A stretch of DNA of 64,000 bases from Vanrija pseudolonga (GCF_020906515.1 NC_085849.1:2232001-2296000), one strand, 5' to 3'; positions 1 through 11,161 are shown, counted from the first letter of the stretch. The notes: generated by a model from the letters alone, not told the origin. Made by a program: numbers and translations.

Positions 1-1008
1 GCAGCGCCAGCGGCCGCGAGCTCGTCGAGCGCCTTGAGCTCCGCCAGGGCCGCTTCGAGGGCCGCACACGCGCCCTCCAGCTTGACGCTGCACGGGCGCG
101 TGTTCCACGCCGCGAGGTGTGCACCCACCGCGGCGCGGAGCACGCGCGCGACGTGCTCGTTCTTCCCGTCCGCGCCGGACGGGGTGACGTGGTTGGCGCT
201 GAGTTTCGCCAGGCGGACCTTGCCGCGCTCTGCGGTGGGCTGCTGCGCTGCTGCCACCTTCTTGTCCTCGTCCTTGTCCTCTACAACGGCGGACATGGCC
301 AACGACGCGCCACCCAGCCCCGGGGTAGGCGCCAAGCTCGGCGGCTCGGTCCCCTCGTCCTCGTCCATGTCGTCCCCTGCGTCCGCTTCCAGGTCGATAT
401 CCACCACGAACCGCTCACCCGCGAGCGTCAGGCTCGTCTTGAGCAGCCCGAACTGGCTGTCCTCGGCGAAGACCTGCAGCCCGAGCCGCTTCCCAAGGGC
501 TGACAGCAGCTCGGCGGGCGGGAGCGGCGCGATGGCCGCCAAGGGGCGGGGCGCGGGCGGGAGGGATGACAGCGTGCTGCCTAGCGGGAGGAGGGCGGAC
601 TCATGGGTAATGCTACAGTTGTCAGCCTGCACAGCTCCACTCCAGCACAACTCACACCTCGCGCATAGCCCTTGCCGCGCGCACACGCTCCTTGTCGTCC
701 CGTCCGCGCGCGAGCACGCCGCGTGCCCCCTCGACAGCCTCCTTCACCGCGCGCAGCTGCGCGACCTGCTCCTCGGCGCTCGGGAGGCTCGCGCGCGCCT
801 TGCCCTTCCATGCTGTGCGGGGCGCGGGCGCAAAGGGGTGCAGGTAGGGCAGTGTTGGCGACGGATGGGCTGCGACGTGCGCGCGGAGCAGAGTGTGCAG
901 CGTCGTCAGGACTGTTGGAGCTGGTGTCGGAGCCGGGGCTGAGGTCGAGGTTGATGCCGCTGCTGGTGCTGAGGCCGAAGCCGAGGCCTCTGCTGTTGGC
1001 TCGGCCAT
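1..1008 (-). CDS. MED1: Mediator subunit Med1, 5' part (runs off the left edge)
   Basis: Med1 belongs to the middle module of the Mediator coactivator and links activators to RNA polymerase II. The gene is read from the ATG at 1008 and leaves the window, so the C-terminus is absent. Exons are 1008-656 and 612-1; the 43-nt intron has a GTGAGT donor and a TAG acceptor. The first ~100 residues are rich in Ala, Ser and Pro, then helical. After the intron come LGKRLGLQVFAEDSQFG, LTLAGERFVVDIDLEAD, an acidic DDMDEDEG stretch, and a helix containing ELKALDELAAAG. The order of an RLGLE-like segment, an LTLAG...VVDID strand and an LD-L helix is what I know from fungal Med1. The call rests on this likeness alone; a lineage-specific nuclear protein is the alternative. 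Confidence 0.6.
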
Positions 1009-1263
1009 GTTTTGTGGATGCGGAGTGACACGATGTTCGGTTCAGACAGAGTCCTCCGTTCGGCGCAATGTGGGCTTCACTGTTGTTCAGTTGTTCAGTC
1101 GTCACTTGTCATTTGGTGCCCTAATCTGATCCCGTCGTGGCAGATGAACCACCACTGGTCAAAGAAAAACAAGCCGCTGCAATCACTAGAGATACAATTT
1201 ATGTACTGCTACTGCTACTACTATACTACGCACACTACAAAGCTCCGCTCCTCCACCTCTATA

Positions 1264-4200
1264 TTACGCCATTTCCGTGATGGTGCCCGCAGCCACGGGC
1301 AGCGGGCGCTTGCCGTCCTCAATGTCATCCACCGCATCAATCGACCGCTTCCGTCCGTGAATGCTGAACGCGGTAGTGTCGGGGAACACGACCGACGCGC
1401 CAAACCCAGGCGTGCCCGGTCCGAGGCCAACGCTAATCTGCCCAATGTCGGGCATGGCGCCGCCGTTCTGGATCCACGACTGCAGGACCAACGCATACTG
1501 GTCGTCCGAGAGCCCAGTGCCCGCCAGAGGGTTCCCGCCGAGGTTCTCAATGTCCTGGTTGCCGTCCTGCCACTGCGCAGCGCCAGCCGCAACGGCATCG
1601 GCAATACCCTGGTCAGACAGCGGAGGCACGCCGAAACGCGGAACCTCGGTGCTGAGCTGGAGCGCCTTGAGATGGAACAGGTGCTTGTCCAAGATACCAA
1701 AGAGACCGAGCTTGGTGAAGGGTTTCGCGAGCACGTCGTTCATGCCCGACTTGAGGTACGAGTCGACGTCCTCTGTAAGATGTGTCAGCGCCAAGCAACC
1801 CCAACGCAACTCTAACCCCAGAGTCAGAGTCACACTCCACACTCACTCGTCTGCACATTCGACGTCATGGAAATGATCGGCGTGTACGTGTCAAATTGGC
1901 GGATAAGGGACGTCGCCTTGCGGCCGTCCATGCTTGGTCCGAAGAAGATGTCCATGAGAACCAAGTCGTACTTGGTCTTGTTCATCAACTCGACACCCTG
2001 CTGGGCGTTCTCGACAGTCTCGACAACGCAGCCAAACTTCTCGAGGAACTTTGATGAGAGCTGGCGGTAGACGACGTCGTCCTCAACGACGAGAATCTTT
2101 GGCGCTTGAGACCAGGACGGCTTGATCGTCGTACCGCTGTTGGTGCGACGCGTGACACCACGGGTGCCGTTGGTAGTCGACTGCTGGGTACCATTGGCTC
2201 CAGTACCATTGGCATTGTTCCCGTTGGCATCAGAATCCCCATTGGCCGGGGCAATGACTGTAGCGGTCACGCCGACGGTGGCGCCATTGTTGGTAGCCGA
2301 AGTCGCTTCAGAGTCGTCATTGACCTGCTGGGGCTGCCCGCCGCTGCCGGGGACAAACGAGTCCACCATTAGCCGAAGGGAAGCTCCACCCTCCCCAGGC
2401 TTGCGGTTGTAGACCGAACCGTTGGGGGAAGTGTCCCATTGCCCATTACCACCGTCCGCAAATGACGGCGTCATAGACAGAGGTTCACCGTTGAAGAGTG
2501 TCTGGCTCTGTGACGGCAGTTCGATGACGTCGTCACTGCCATCTATCGTGTTGCGTCGCTGCTGCGGGCCAAGAGCGGCAGCGGCAGCGGCGGCATTGGC
2601 CCCGTGGGTCGGTGCTACGTGCACTCGCGAGGGGCTAGTATTACTCCCAGGCGCGTTGCCCTTGAGCGGCGTGTCAGGCTCGCGCTGTACGTGGGTCGGA
2701 ACAGGCCGAAGGCCTGGAACCGGCATCCGACCACCTACTGGAAATGGGACTCCAAAATCCAACGGCGGCGGTGGTGGTCCTCCCCCAGCGAACGGCGGCG
2801 CACCAAAGGCGGGGGGCGCAGAGTTTATCGGAAATGCAGGATGCGGATGGGTGAGGACAGGTGAGCCGGTGACAGTCTCATGCAGCGCAAGCAAGCGCTG
2901 GATTCTGGCAGTTGACTGGGGGTTGGGTGAAGATGATGGTGATGACGACGCCTCTAATAACGCATGTCAGTTTTGATAGATCGCGTACGCCCAGACCGCG
3001 TACGCGGTCGCGCACGACACTGCGTATGCCGTCCAATCTGCCGCCACACTCACCCTTGTCGACTGCTGCGAGATGCACCAGGACCTCGCGCAAAAGCGTC
3101 ATCATGCCCAGAGACTGGTTGCGGGATTCACGCAGTTGTTCGGTTGTCTTGAACAACATGTCCTCGAGACCGACGATGCGGTTCTCCATGTCGGCTACGC
3201 GGCCAGCCTCCTGGTGCGAGAGATGGGGACCGCCAGGTGACGACGGGTCAGAGTTTTCAGTCGCCTTCTTGGGGACGACGGCCTTGCGCTTGATGCTATC
3301 CAAGTCGGCCTTGCCGCCAGCCTGGAAGCTGGGATGTTGAAACTCCCAGACATTCTCCTTGATTTGACCCGTCTCCTCGTCGACGTGTTTGATCTGGTGG
3401 CGTATCAGGGTGTTGTTGTGTTCAAGCTGCTTCGTTTGCACTCACCTTTGAGAATCCATACTTGTTCAATTGGCGCACAAACGACGAGAAGTTTGAATGT
3501 CTAAACGTCTGGGGACTGTGGACACACACATGTTAGATCGGCAGAACAGAACACATCGGACGCCGGCACCACTCACAGAACCTTGGTCGTGAACTCGTTC
3601 ATGTCCCAGACGACGAAGCTGGTACCGCCACGGCCCCAGCCGACGCTGCCTCGTTCGCCCTTTGAGCGGGGGGCGCCTGCGGGCTTGCCGCGACCGTACG
3701 TCTCTGATTCGTCCTCGAGCATCTTGTAGAGTTTCTTGATAAACTCTGAAGGCCCTGGCTGCTGGCCAGAGCCGCCTTGCTGGCCGCTCGCGCCTCCCGA
3801 GCCGGCCGTGCCACCATCCGTGCTCGATGCGCCAGGCGGGGGCGCCTTGGCGTCATAACCACCTGCCATGGACATTGAGGGCGTTACACCCGAACCACCG
3901 ATGGATACACGGCGGCCCTGGTCGTCTTCGAGCTTCTTGCCGCCCTGCGGTTGACCTGGGTACTGGGAGGCCCATCCGCCGCCGCCGCTTGGGACGCGGG
4001 AGCCTGCATCCACAGAGCGGGGCATGGAATAGTTCGAGTACTGGTCACGGCTGGGCCCGGCAATCGCATTGTAGCCGCTGTCGGGTGGGTAGCCTTGAGG
4101 CGGGGGAAGGCCCCCAGAGGGTGCGCGGCCGTAGGCAGAGTAGCCAGCGGTCGCGACTGGATAGCCCGGCGGAGGTTGCATAGGTACTTGTCCGGGCACA

Positions 4201-4274
4201 CCGCCAGAGGGGTAGCCTTGAGATGGGAAGTAGATTGGCGGCAAGGGCGCTGTAGAGGACGGAACGCGAGACAT
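1264..4274 (-). CDS. SKN7: Skn7-type transcription factor (HSF DNA-binding domain plus response-regulator receiver)
   Basis: Skn7 is the nuclear response regulator of fungal two-component signalling and controls oxidative and cell-wall stress genes. Exons: 4274-3577, 3515-3446, 3393-3054, 2953-1847, 1772-1264 (907 aa as read). The N-terminal ~175 residues are a Pro/Gly/Tyr/Gln-rich tail. An HSF-type domain follows ([55 protein letters not shown]), then a coiled coil ([20 protein letters not shown]). A low-complexity region leads to a receiver domain starting KILVVEDD near residue 656. The phospho-acceptor Asp lies in [10 protein letters not shown] (~705), and the conserved Lys is in DVLAKPFT. 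The HSF domain carries ~18 extra Gly/basic residues, probably an in-frame 54-nt intron (3699-3646); removing it gives 889 aa. Both signature domains are present, so the family call is firm. Confidence 0.93.
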
Positions 4275-4339
4275 TGGGAGTGAGGGAAACTCGGGGGCGA
4301 ATGGTTAGCGTAGCGGCGACGGCGACGGAGTGCTGCTAC

Positions 4340-4378
<39 letters not shown>

Positions 4379-6168
4379 GGCGGCGGCTGTTGTTGTTGCT
4401 GCTGCTGCTCTGCTGCTGCTGCGGCTGTTTGGGCGGAGCGGCGGCTGCGGCTGCGGCGGGCGGCGAGCGGCTGCTAGTGGTGGAGATGGAGCCGGGGTTG
4501 TGCGACTTTCGAGTTACGACCCACTTCGGAAGAGGCAGTGGAAGTAGCGGTAACTCGAGTGTGGGAGAAGTGGAAAAGGGGATAGGAGGGTGCTTGAAAA
4601 AAATAGAACTGCGTCGAGCAGGGGAGGAGGAGGATGAGCCGCGAGGAAGGCAAGGTGGGTGTAGGTAGTAGTAGCGGCGACGGCTGCGGCAGCGGCAGCG
4701 GCGACGGATGTCGGCTGGGAACTGCGCGGGTTGTATGATGCGTTTTGATCAAAGTAGTCGGTAGGGTTTACCGGGAAGCGTGTCGACGTCGGTGTACGAC
4801 GAGTCTGTCGGTCGGTCGGCACGGGGAGGATGCGCAAGAAGGGGGGTGGGTGAGGGCAGTTGCGTTGTGGTTGCGTTGTCACTTTTGTCAACTGTGTGGG
4901 TTTGCGTATATCGTGATGTGTGTGAGATGTGCGATGGGAGATGGGTGCGAGCGATGGGCGAATAATGAGTTTGCCGAGTTGGAGCTGCGTGGAGTGTAAT
5001 AGTAGCGGTGGGCTAATAGGGAGTAGTGCCTGCCTCTCGATTGGGGGGGTGGGGGGGAAGGGGAGGAGGAAGGCCTTTTAGTCGTCAATGGATTAAGGAA
5101 CACAGACGCGGGGGGGGGGGTGTATGTAGAAGAGACAAGAGAGACGAGTTGCGATAGACGGAAGTGAGAGTGCAAGTGATGGCGGCGGCGATGGCAGCGG
5201 TGGTGGTGGTTGCATCAGCCGGAGGAGTGTCTGTCCTCTCTGTCTCTGCCCCGCCGGTTTGAGGGTTGCTTGCACAAAGCAAGCATATGATGATGACAAT
5301 GGGCCGCCGCCGCCGCCGCCCTTGTTTGCAACTTGTCCTGCATGGCATGCCGCCTGCCTGCCTGCTTGCCTGCCCTTGGCCTTCCTTGCCTTCCTCGCCT
5401 GCTGCACCCCTCTCGCACGCCGCAGCAGCAGCCTCCTGCCGCCGCCGCCGCCACCTTGCCGCGTGATGTGATGTAAACGCAGGGCCGTGCATGCGACACA
5501 CCAACCAGCTGGCTGCAGCCCCTCCCTCGCCACCGACGCCGCCGCCTCGATGCGGCCAAGGAAGGGGTGGGTGGCCAAGTGTCCCTCCCCCTCCTTGTCC
5601 GGTCTGACTGCCTGACCGACGACCCAGTGTCATGAGATGCGTCCAAATGGGTGACATATCTGCGCTATGCTTGCTCTCCTGCCCTGCATTCCCTTGGCTG
5701 CCCTGCGCGCTGCCCGTCCGCAGTCGTGACGAGCCAATGAGTCTAACAACCCCCCTAGTGCCGTCTCTGCTCCCTATCCCCCTAATGGCATCCCTAACCC
5801 ATCCTGCACAAGGTCGTCGCCGAAACGTCAGAGACGCAAGGAGCCGACGGGGGGCGTCACTGCATCAAGTCGGAGGCACAGCCTTTGGGCAATTTAATAC
5901 ACACTCAAAGTGTCAGCGCGCGCTGTTTCGCGCTCCCCCTCGTGCTGCCTACGGTTCCGACTGCGGCGGCGGCGGCGGCTTCCGGCCCTGCTCCGATGGA
6001 ACGCACCGCACTGCCTTGCCTGGCCTGCCTGCCTCTCGCCGCCCGCCCGCCTAAATCCTGCCGAAACTCGCTCGATGCGCGTCATTCCGACATTCACCCA
6101 ACCAACTCCAGCACACCTCCACCTTCCAACCCCTCCACCCCACCACCACCATCACCACCAGCACCAGC
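4275..6168. other. 1.9-kb divergent intergenic region (SKN7 leader/promoter and SDR promoter)
   Basis: No gene is supported here; the open frames are low-complexity (poly-Leu, Pro/Arg). On the SKN7 side the plus strand is purine- and G-rich (G runs near 5043-5060 and 5110), so the SKN7 sense strand is pyrimidine-rich, as is common in fungal promoters and leaders. A GCT repeat lies at about 4330-4432. Just before the SDR start the plus strand is C/CA-rich (6100-6168), the usual leader type in this window. Confidence 0.6.
4330..4432. repeat. Imperfect (GCT)n microsatellite in the SKN7 upstream region
   Basis: About a dozen uninterrupted GCT units are followed by CGG units, TGT units and a second GCT block. 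It begins 56 bp upstream of the SKN7 start codon. On the SKN7 sense strand it reads as CAG/AGC repeats in the probable 5' untranslated leader. It is not coding: the poly-Leu reading frames have no family resemblance. Confidence 0.85.
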
Positions 6169-7232
6169 ATGCCTTCCCCCGTGGTCATCCTCACCGGCGC
6201 CAGCCGCGGCCTCGGCCTCGCGATCGCACGTTCCCTCCTCTCTGTGCACGGCGCGCGCGTCGCGACGCTCCAGCGCACGCTGACCCCCGAGCTCGAGGCG
6301 CTCGCTGGCGAGTTTGGCGCCGACCGTATCCTCAACATCACCGGCAGCGTCGCAAAGCCAGAAGACAATGTCAAGGTCGTCGACGCGGCCGTCGCCAAAT
6401 GGGGCCAGCTCGACAGCGTGATTCTCAACGCCGGCACGCTCGACCCGCTTGGTACGAGATCCACGCCCGCGCGAAGGGCAGACACAGGAACGCGCGCTGA
6501 CCTCTTCTGCCTCCAGGCAAGCTCGCCGACGTGCCCCTCGACTCGCTCGTCCCCGCGCTCGAGACCAACCTCCTGTCTGCGCTCTACCTTCTCCAGCCGG
6601 CCCTCCCGCACCTCCGCAAGGCGGCCGCTGCGACCGCCCCCGCGCGAGTCATCTTCGTGTCGTCCGGCGCGGCGGTGGGCGGATACCAGGCCTGGGGCAT
6701 GTACTCGCTCGCCAAGGCTGGCCTGAACAGCTTTGCGCGCACATTTGCGAGCGAGGAGCGTGAGGCTGGCGTCGCCTTCCTGTCTGTCCGCCCCGGCGTC
6801 ATTGATGTGAGTTTACCCACGGCGGCACGCACATGCCGCGTGCACACGCCGCGGAGATGCTTAATTCGGTTGGCTGACGCGTGCACAGACCGACGTGAGT
6901 GATGATTCGACTTGGGCCCAGGCCTTGTCTACTTCGGCACATGCCGCAGCAGCGAGATCTGCCAACGGAGAGAGAGCAAACAGCGAACAGCACACCCACT
7001 GACCCCCACTCCCTCACAGATGCAGGCACACATCCGCGCCGTCGGCCCCGGCGCAATGGCCCCTACCGACATGTCCAAGTTCAACTCGCTCCACGCCGAG
7101 GGCAAGCTCCTCCGGCCCGAGCAGCCGGGTTCGGTGATTGCCGGCGCAGCTGTGGGTGTGGGCCTCGAGCTGTCGGGCGAGTTTGTCAACTGGGAGGACG
7201 AGAGGTTGGCGGCGTGGCGCGAGAAGCAGTAG
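6169..7232 (+). CDS. Short-chain dehydrogenase/reductase (yeast Irc24/benzil reductase-like)
   Basis: A cytosolic NADP(H)-type oxidoreductase of 263 aa; the substrate cannot be told from sequence. Exons: 6169-6451, 6517-6806, 6889-6894, 7020-7232. The cofactor motif TGASRGLGLAIA is at residues 9-20, the NAG motif is in SVILNAGTLDP, and the catalytic motif is in YSLAK (YxxxK) after a Ser in IFVSSGA. The tail (MQAHIR, WEDERLAAW) resembles the yeast Irc24 group, where a conserved VDTxMQ stands at this place. That motif is only produced if the 6-nt exon encoding Thr-Asp is used; skipping it keeps the frame but deletes the motif. The gene is followed in tandem by an MFS permease 415 bp downstream. 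Confidence 0.9.
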
Positions 7233-7647
7233 GCGGCGTAAAAGCGGGTCGGTGCTACGGCTGGCTTCTCCATGCCTCCGCAAAACAAGACTTGATAGAT
7301 ACGACAATGCACTTTGCATCTGCTACTTGTTCCCCTGTGCACTCGACCTACAAGCATTCCTCCTCGCTGCAAGCATTGCTCCTCGCCATTTCTCTCGCCC
7401 TCCTCGCTCGCCCCATCGCTTGCAGTGATGCTCCACGCACCTCCCACCCACCCCACCGGCTTACTCACACGCCGGGGGCCCCGCACTAATCTTCCGCCTC
7501 GGATCGACTCATGTAAACTGAAACTGCACAAGCACAACGTCGGAGAGCAACCGAAGGAGAGGCTCGGGTGTGCTTTTCCGGAGGAGCAACCGTGTCTTTC
7601 GTCTTTCTCTCATACTTGTAAACCACCCCTCCGACAACATCGCCACG
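7233..7647. other. 415-bp intergenic region, SDR to MFS permease
   Basis: No gene. It holds the SDR 3' region and the MFS promoter. A CT-rich stretch (about 7360-7440, CCTCGC-type) and a run before the MFS start ending in ACAACATCGCCACG are the only visible features. Confidence 0.5.
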
Positions 7648-9493
7648 ATGGACGCCGAAAAGGCCGCCTTCGCGGCCACCGACGCTACGATCGACTCGCC
7701 CTCCCCAGCAGGCAGCACCAAGGCCTCCAAGCCGACCGACGCGGACCCGCTCGACCCGTCCGAACTGGTCGAGTATGAGATCCCGCCTGAAGAAAACCGC
7801 GCGCTCCTCCGCACGCTCGACTGGCACATTGCGCCGGTGTGCATGGTGCTGTACTTGATTGCGTTTTTGGACCGCGCGAATATCGGTAAGTAGGTGTTAG
7901 GGGATGGTGGGGCTCGCTCGCCCGGAGCTGGAGCTGAGCTCCGTCGCCGGCCCCTCGTCCCCCCTCGTTCGCTCGCTGCGCTCGCTCACTCACTCGCGCA
8001 GGCAACGCCGCAGTCGGGGGCATGGTCAAGGACCTGCACTTCCCGCCGAACGGGCTGTCGGTCGCCACGTCCATCTTCTTCGTGACCTACGTCGTGTTCG
8101 AGATCCCGGCGACCATGCTCCTCCGCACCCTGCGACCAAGCCGCATGATCCCCGCGTGCGTGATCGTCTGGGGGGCCGTGGTGCTCGGCAACGGCTTTGC
8201 GAAGAACTACGCGACGGTGATTGCGTGTCGGCTGCTCCTTGGTATCTGTGAAGCCGGATTGTTCCCCAGCCTCGTGCTGTACATGACGAGCTTTTATCAG
8301 CGCGAGGAGCTGGCCCTGCGGACGTGCTATCTGTTCGTCGCGAGCTGTGTGTCTGGCATTGTTGGCGGTCTGATTGTGAGTTTGTTTGACTTCAGAAACC
8401 CGGAGCTCACGACGCCCAAGGCCACCGGCTTCCTCAAGATGCACGGCCTCCGCGGGCTGGCCGGCTGGCAATGGCTGTACGCGATCGAAGGCGCGCTCAC
8501 CATCCTCATCGGCATCGGCTCCGCGTTCGTCATTGCCGACCGGCACGAGAGCGCAAGCTACCTCACTGAGCGGCAGCACTTCCTCATGCGCGTGCGTGCG
8601 GCCAAGAGTGCAGCGTATACCCGCGACGACGGGTTCGTGTGGGCCGACTTTAAGAAGCACGCCTCCGACCCGATGATTTACCTGTCGGGCTTCGTGCTTC
8701 TCTGCATGGACGTGTGCATGTACGGCTTTGTGAGTAGGCCGCGCAACCTCGCTTGCGAGGTTGCGAGGTCGCAAGGATGTGCAGCGTGCGGGTGCCACTG
8801 TGGCGCCACTTGACACACACACGCTTCCACATTCCTCGCCGCCCTCCCCACCCACAGTGCCACTAACCCACCCCAGTCCACCTTCCTCGTCGTCATCATC
8901 AACGGCCTCGGCTACAGTAAGCCTCCTCCCCAGCTAGCCCACTAACGCCCGCAGCGCCCATCGTCTCGCAGGCGCTCACGGCCCCAGTCTACTTCTGGGG
9001 CGCGACCGTCTACCTGATCGGCGCGGTGATCAGCGACCGCTACAGCGTGCGGTACAAGATCATCATCCCCTGCGGGCTGGTCACCGTCGTCGGGTACGCC
9101 ATTCTGGTGTCGTACCCGCGCTCCGTCGGCGTGCGCCTCTTCGCCACCTTCCTCTGCTCGCACCTGTACATCTGTGTCGGTCTCCACGTAACCTGGCTCG
9201 GGCAAAACATGGCTGGGTACCGCAAGCGCAGCTTTGCGATCGGCACCCAGCTCACGATGGGCAACATTGGCGGCATTATCGCCGGCCAGATCTACAGGAC
9301 GCCAGACAAGCCCGTCTACCGCCTCGGCCATGGCGCAAGCTTGGCCTTCTGGACCACCGCGCTCATCTTCGCCTCGCTCGAGTGGTACATCTGGCGCGCG
9401 CGCAATATCGCCCGGGATAACATGACGGCCGAGGAGCGCGCCGCCGACGAAAATGAGGGCGACCAAGCCGCCGACTTTAGATACGTGCTCTAG
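7648..9493 (+). CDS. MFS permease, anion:cation symporter (Dal5/allantoate permease-like) family
   Basis: A plasma-membrane symporter for an organic anion such as allantoate, a vitamin or a carboxylate; the true substrate is unknown. Exons: 7648-7885, 8002-8375, 8421-8729, 8877-8916, 8955-9493 (499 aa). After an acidic cytosolic N-terminus come about 12 hydrophobic segments. The first ends in LDRANIGNA, the family signature. Others are RLLLGICEAGLFPS, WQWLYAIEG and, late, GNIGGIIAGQIY. The ATG at 7648 is chosen over the upstream one at 7570 for its better context (CCACGATG). The segment 8376-8420 is a 45-nt in-frame intron by my reading; removal gives GGLIATGFLKMHG, which fits the family better. 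The third intron (8730-8876) holds a perfect hairpin. Confidence 0.9.
8743..8764. repeat. Perfect 10-bp inverted repeat with 2-nt loop inside an MFS intron
   Basis: GCAACCTCGC (8743-8752), TT, then GCGAGGTTGC (8755-8764). It starts 14 nt into the 147-nt third intron of the MFS permease and is followed by a degraded partial copy (GAGGTCGCAAGG). Perfect GC-rich arms with a 2-nt loop would fold strongly in the pre-mRNA close to the donor site. Confidence 0.85.
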
Positions 9494-9603
9494 ACTTGGA
9501 CGCGTAGATGGTTTTTATAATGCACTGGATGCTTGCTTGCGGCCGGGACGCTCGCTGGGACTATAATGTCTGCATATGTACAACACGGCTGGGGCTCGCT
9601 ACA

Positions 9604-11161
9604 CTACCGCTTGCGCTTCTTTGGCGGCCGCTCCCGCGGCGCATGCTCCGTGCTCGGCGCCCCGGCCCCGCCGCCCGGCCGGCAGTTCTCGCACAGCCAC
9701 GCGCCCTGCGGCGCGGCCTTGAGGCCTAAGCAGCCCAGGTGGAACCACTCGTACGGGCAGTCTTCGTTCTGGCCAGTCAGCGCTGTTACCTGGGGTCCAC
9801 CACAGCGCCCACTCACATCACACCCCACCATCTCTCCATACGACACCTGGTTGCAGTAGCAGTATCTCGGCTCGTTGGGATCCGCGTCTATCCCCGGGGG
9901 CACGTCCGTCTCGATGACGATAGCGGCAGCGGCAGGCACCACGCTCCCGCTCTTGCGCTTCTTCTTGCCTCTCTTTGACTTTTCCACGACGGCTTCCGGG
10001 GGCACCGACGCCTCCGCCTCGACCTCGGGCGTGACGCCGATGCCGAGCAGGCTCGACTCGTGCGCCGACAGCGCCGAGTCGAGAGCGCGGATATGCCGGT
10101 CAATCTGGTATGGCGTCAACCGGCCGTCTCAGCACACGCACTTACAGCATTGTACGCGCCGATCGCGATCGCGACCTTCTCCTCTCTGTTCCGCACGAGG
10201 TCGCCGACGAGCTGCGCGATGTCCAAGAGCGGCACGCGTGGGGGCGGCTTGGTGTCCCCGCTCTCGGTGGCCTCGCGCTCCACCAGCGCGAGCTCGGCCG
10301 CGTCCTCAACAGCGTGGACTTCGGCTGCATCGCTGTCGACGTGCGGGCCCTCGTCTGGCGGCGCGGGGGTAGCGGCGGGGGTTGGGCTGGCGGGGAGCGC
10401 GGAGGGCGCGAGCCCTGTTAATGGTGCTGGTGCTAGTGTTGTTTCTGGCTGTGATGTGGGCTGTGGTTCTGTTGCTGCCGGGGGCTCGTCAGGCCGTGTC
10501 GGTGCTGCCTGTGTCTCCGTCTCGTCGCCTTCCTTCGCCTTGGTCGCGGCTTCGGCTTCAGGTGCCTCGGGCGCTGCCCCGTTTGCGGTCGTCTCGGCGG
10601 CATCCTCTGGCTCGCCCTCAGCGTCAGGTTCGCCATCAGCATCAGGCTCCCCCTCGGCATCAGGCTCTCCCTGTGCATCGGCCTCGCCTTCCGCATCAGC
10701 CTCTCCCTCGGCGTCCTTCTCCAGGTCGGCTTCAGCTTCACCTTCGGCCTCGGGCCTCGTCGGCGACTTGGGCGGACGCCCAGGCGCGCGCGCAACAGCA
10801 AGCCGGTACGCGACATATCCGCGGATCTTGGCCTGCAGTCTCTCCTGCTGCGCTGTTGTTGCCGTCAGCTTACGCGACTCAAGAGCGAAGCTGACAACCC
10901 ACCCAAGCTCTCCTGGTCCAGCTCGCGCAATAGCCTAGAATTACGATGCAGCTCGAGCGGGAGCTGCTCAATCATCTCGTAGTGGTCCGCCGCAAAGTCG
11001 GCCCACGCCTCGGCGCGCGCGGCGTCGTCGTCGACCATGTCGGGCTTGGTGTCCTCATCGTTGTCGTGGGCGTGGGCGCGCGTCGCGCGTTTCACAGGCG
11101 ACGGCTCGCGCGGCGGTGCTCTCAGGCGGCGGGTTGGGGGGGCGGCGGCGCGGCGCGACAT
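9604..11161 (-). CDS. ING-family PHD finger protein (Yng/Pho23 type)
   Basis: ING proteins are histone-reader subunits of acetyltransferase or deacetylase complexes; their PHD finger binds H3K4me3. Exons: 11161-10903, 10852-10146, 10104-9817, 9768-9604 (472 aa). The N-terminal ING domain shows [15 protein letters not shown] and LLRELDQE, then [12 protein letters not shown] across the second intron. The C-terminal PHD finger has [29 protein letters not shown] and WLCENC, with the full C4HC3 set. Splicing the third intron is needed to join GCD to NEDCPYEW. The linker is unusually long and holds acidic repeats ([12 protein letters not shown] units). The sequence does not decide between the NuA4, NuA3 and Rpd3L subunits. 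Confidence 0.9.

Noticed and set aside
32-942. Long plus-strand frame at the left edge
   Set aside because: Shadow of the MED1 coding strand; the minus strand carries the recognisable domain and splice sites.
4274-4668. Open frames of poly-Leu or poly-Cys on the plus strand
   Set aside because: They are translations of the GCT microsatellite; no start context, homology or splice partners.
6169-9493. SDR plus MFS as the start of a biosynthetic gene cluster
   Set aside because: No core synthase, P450 or pathway regulator nearby; neighbours are housekeeping genes.
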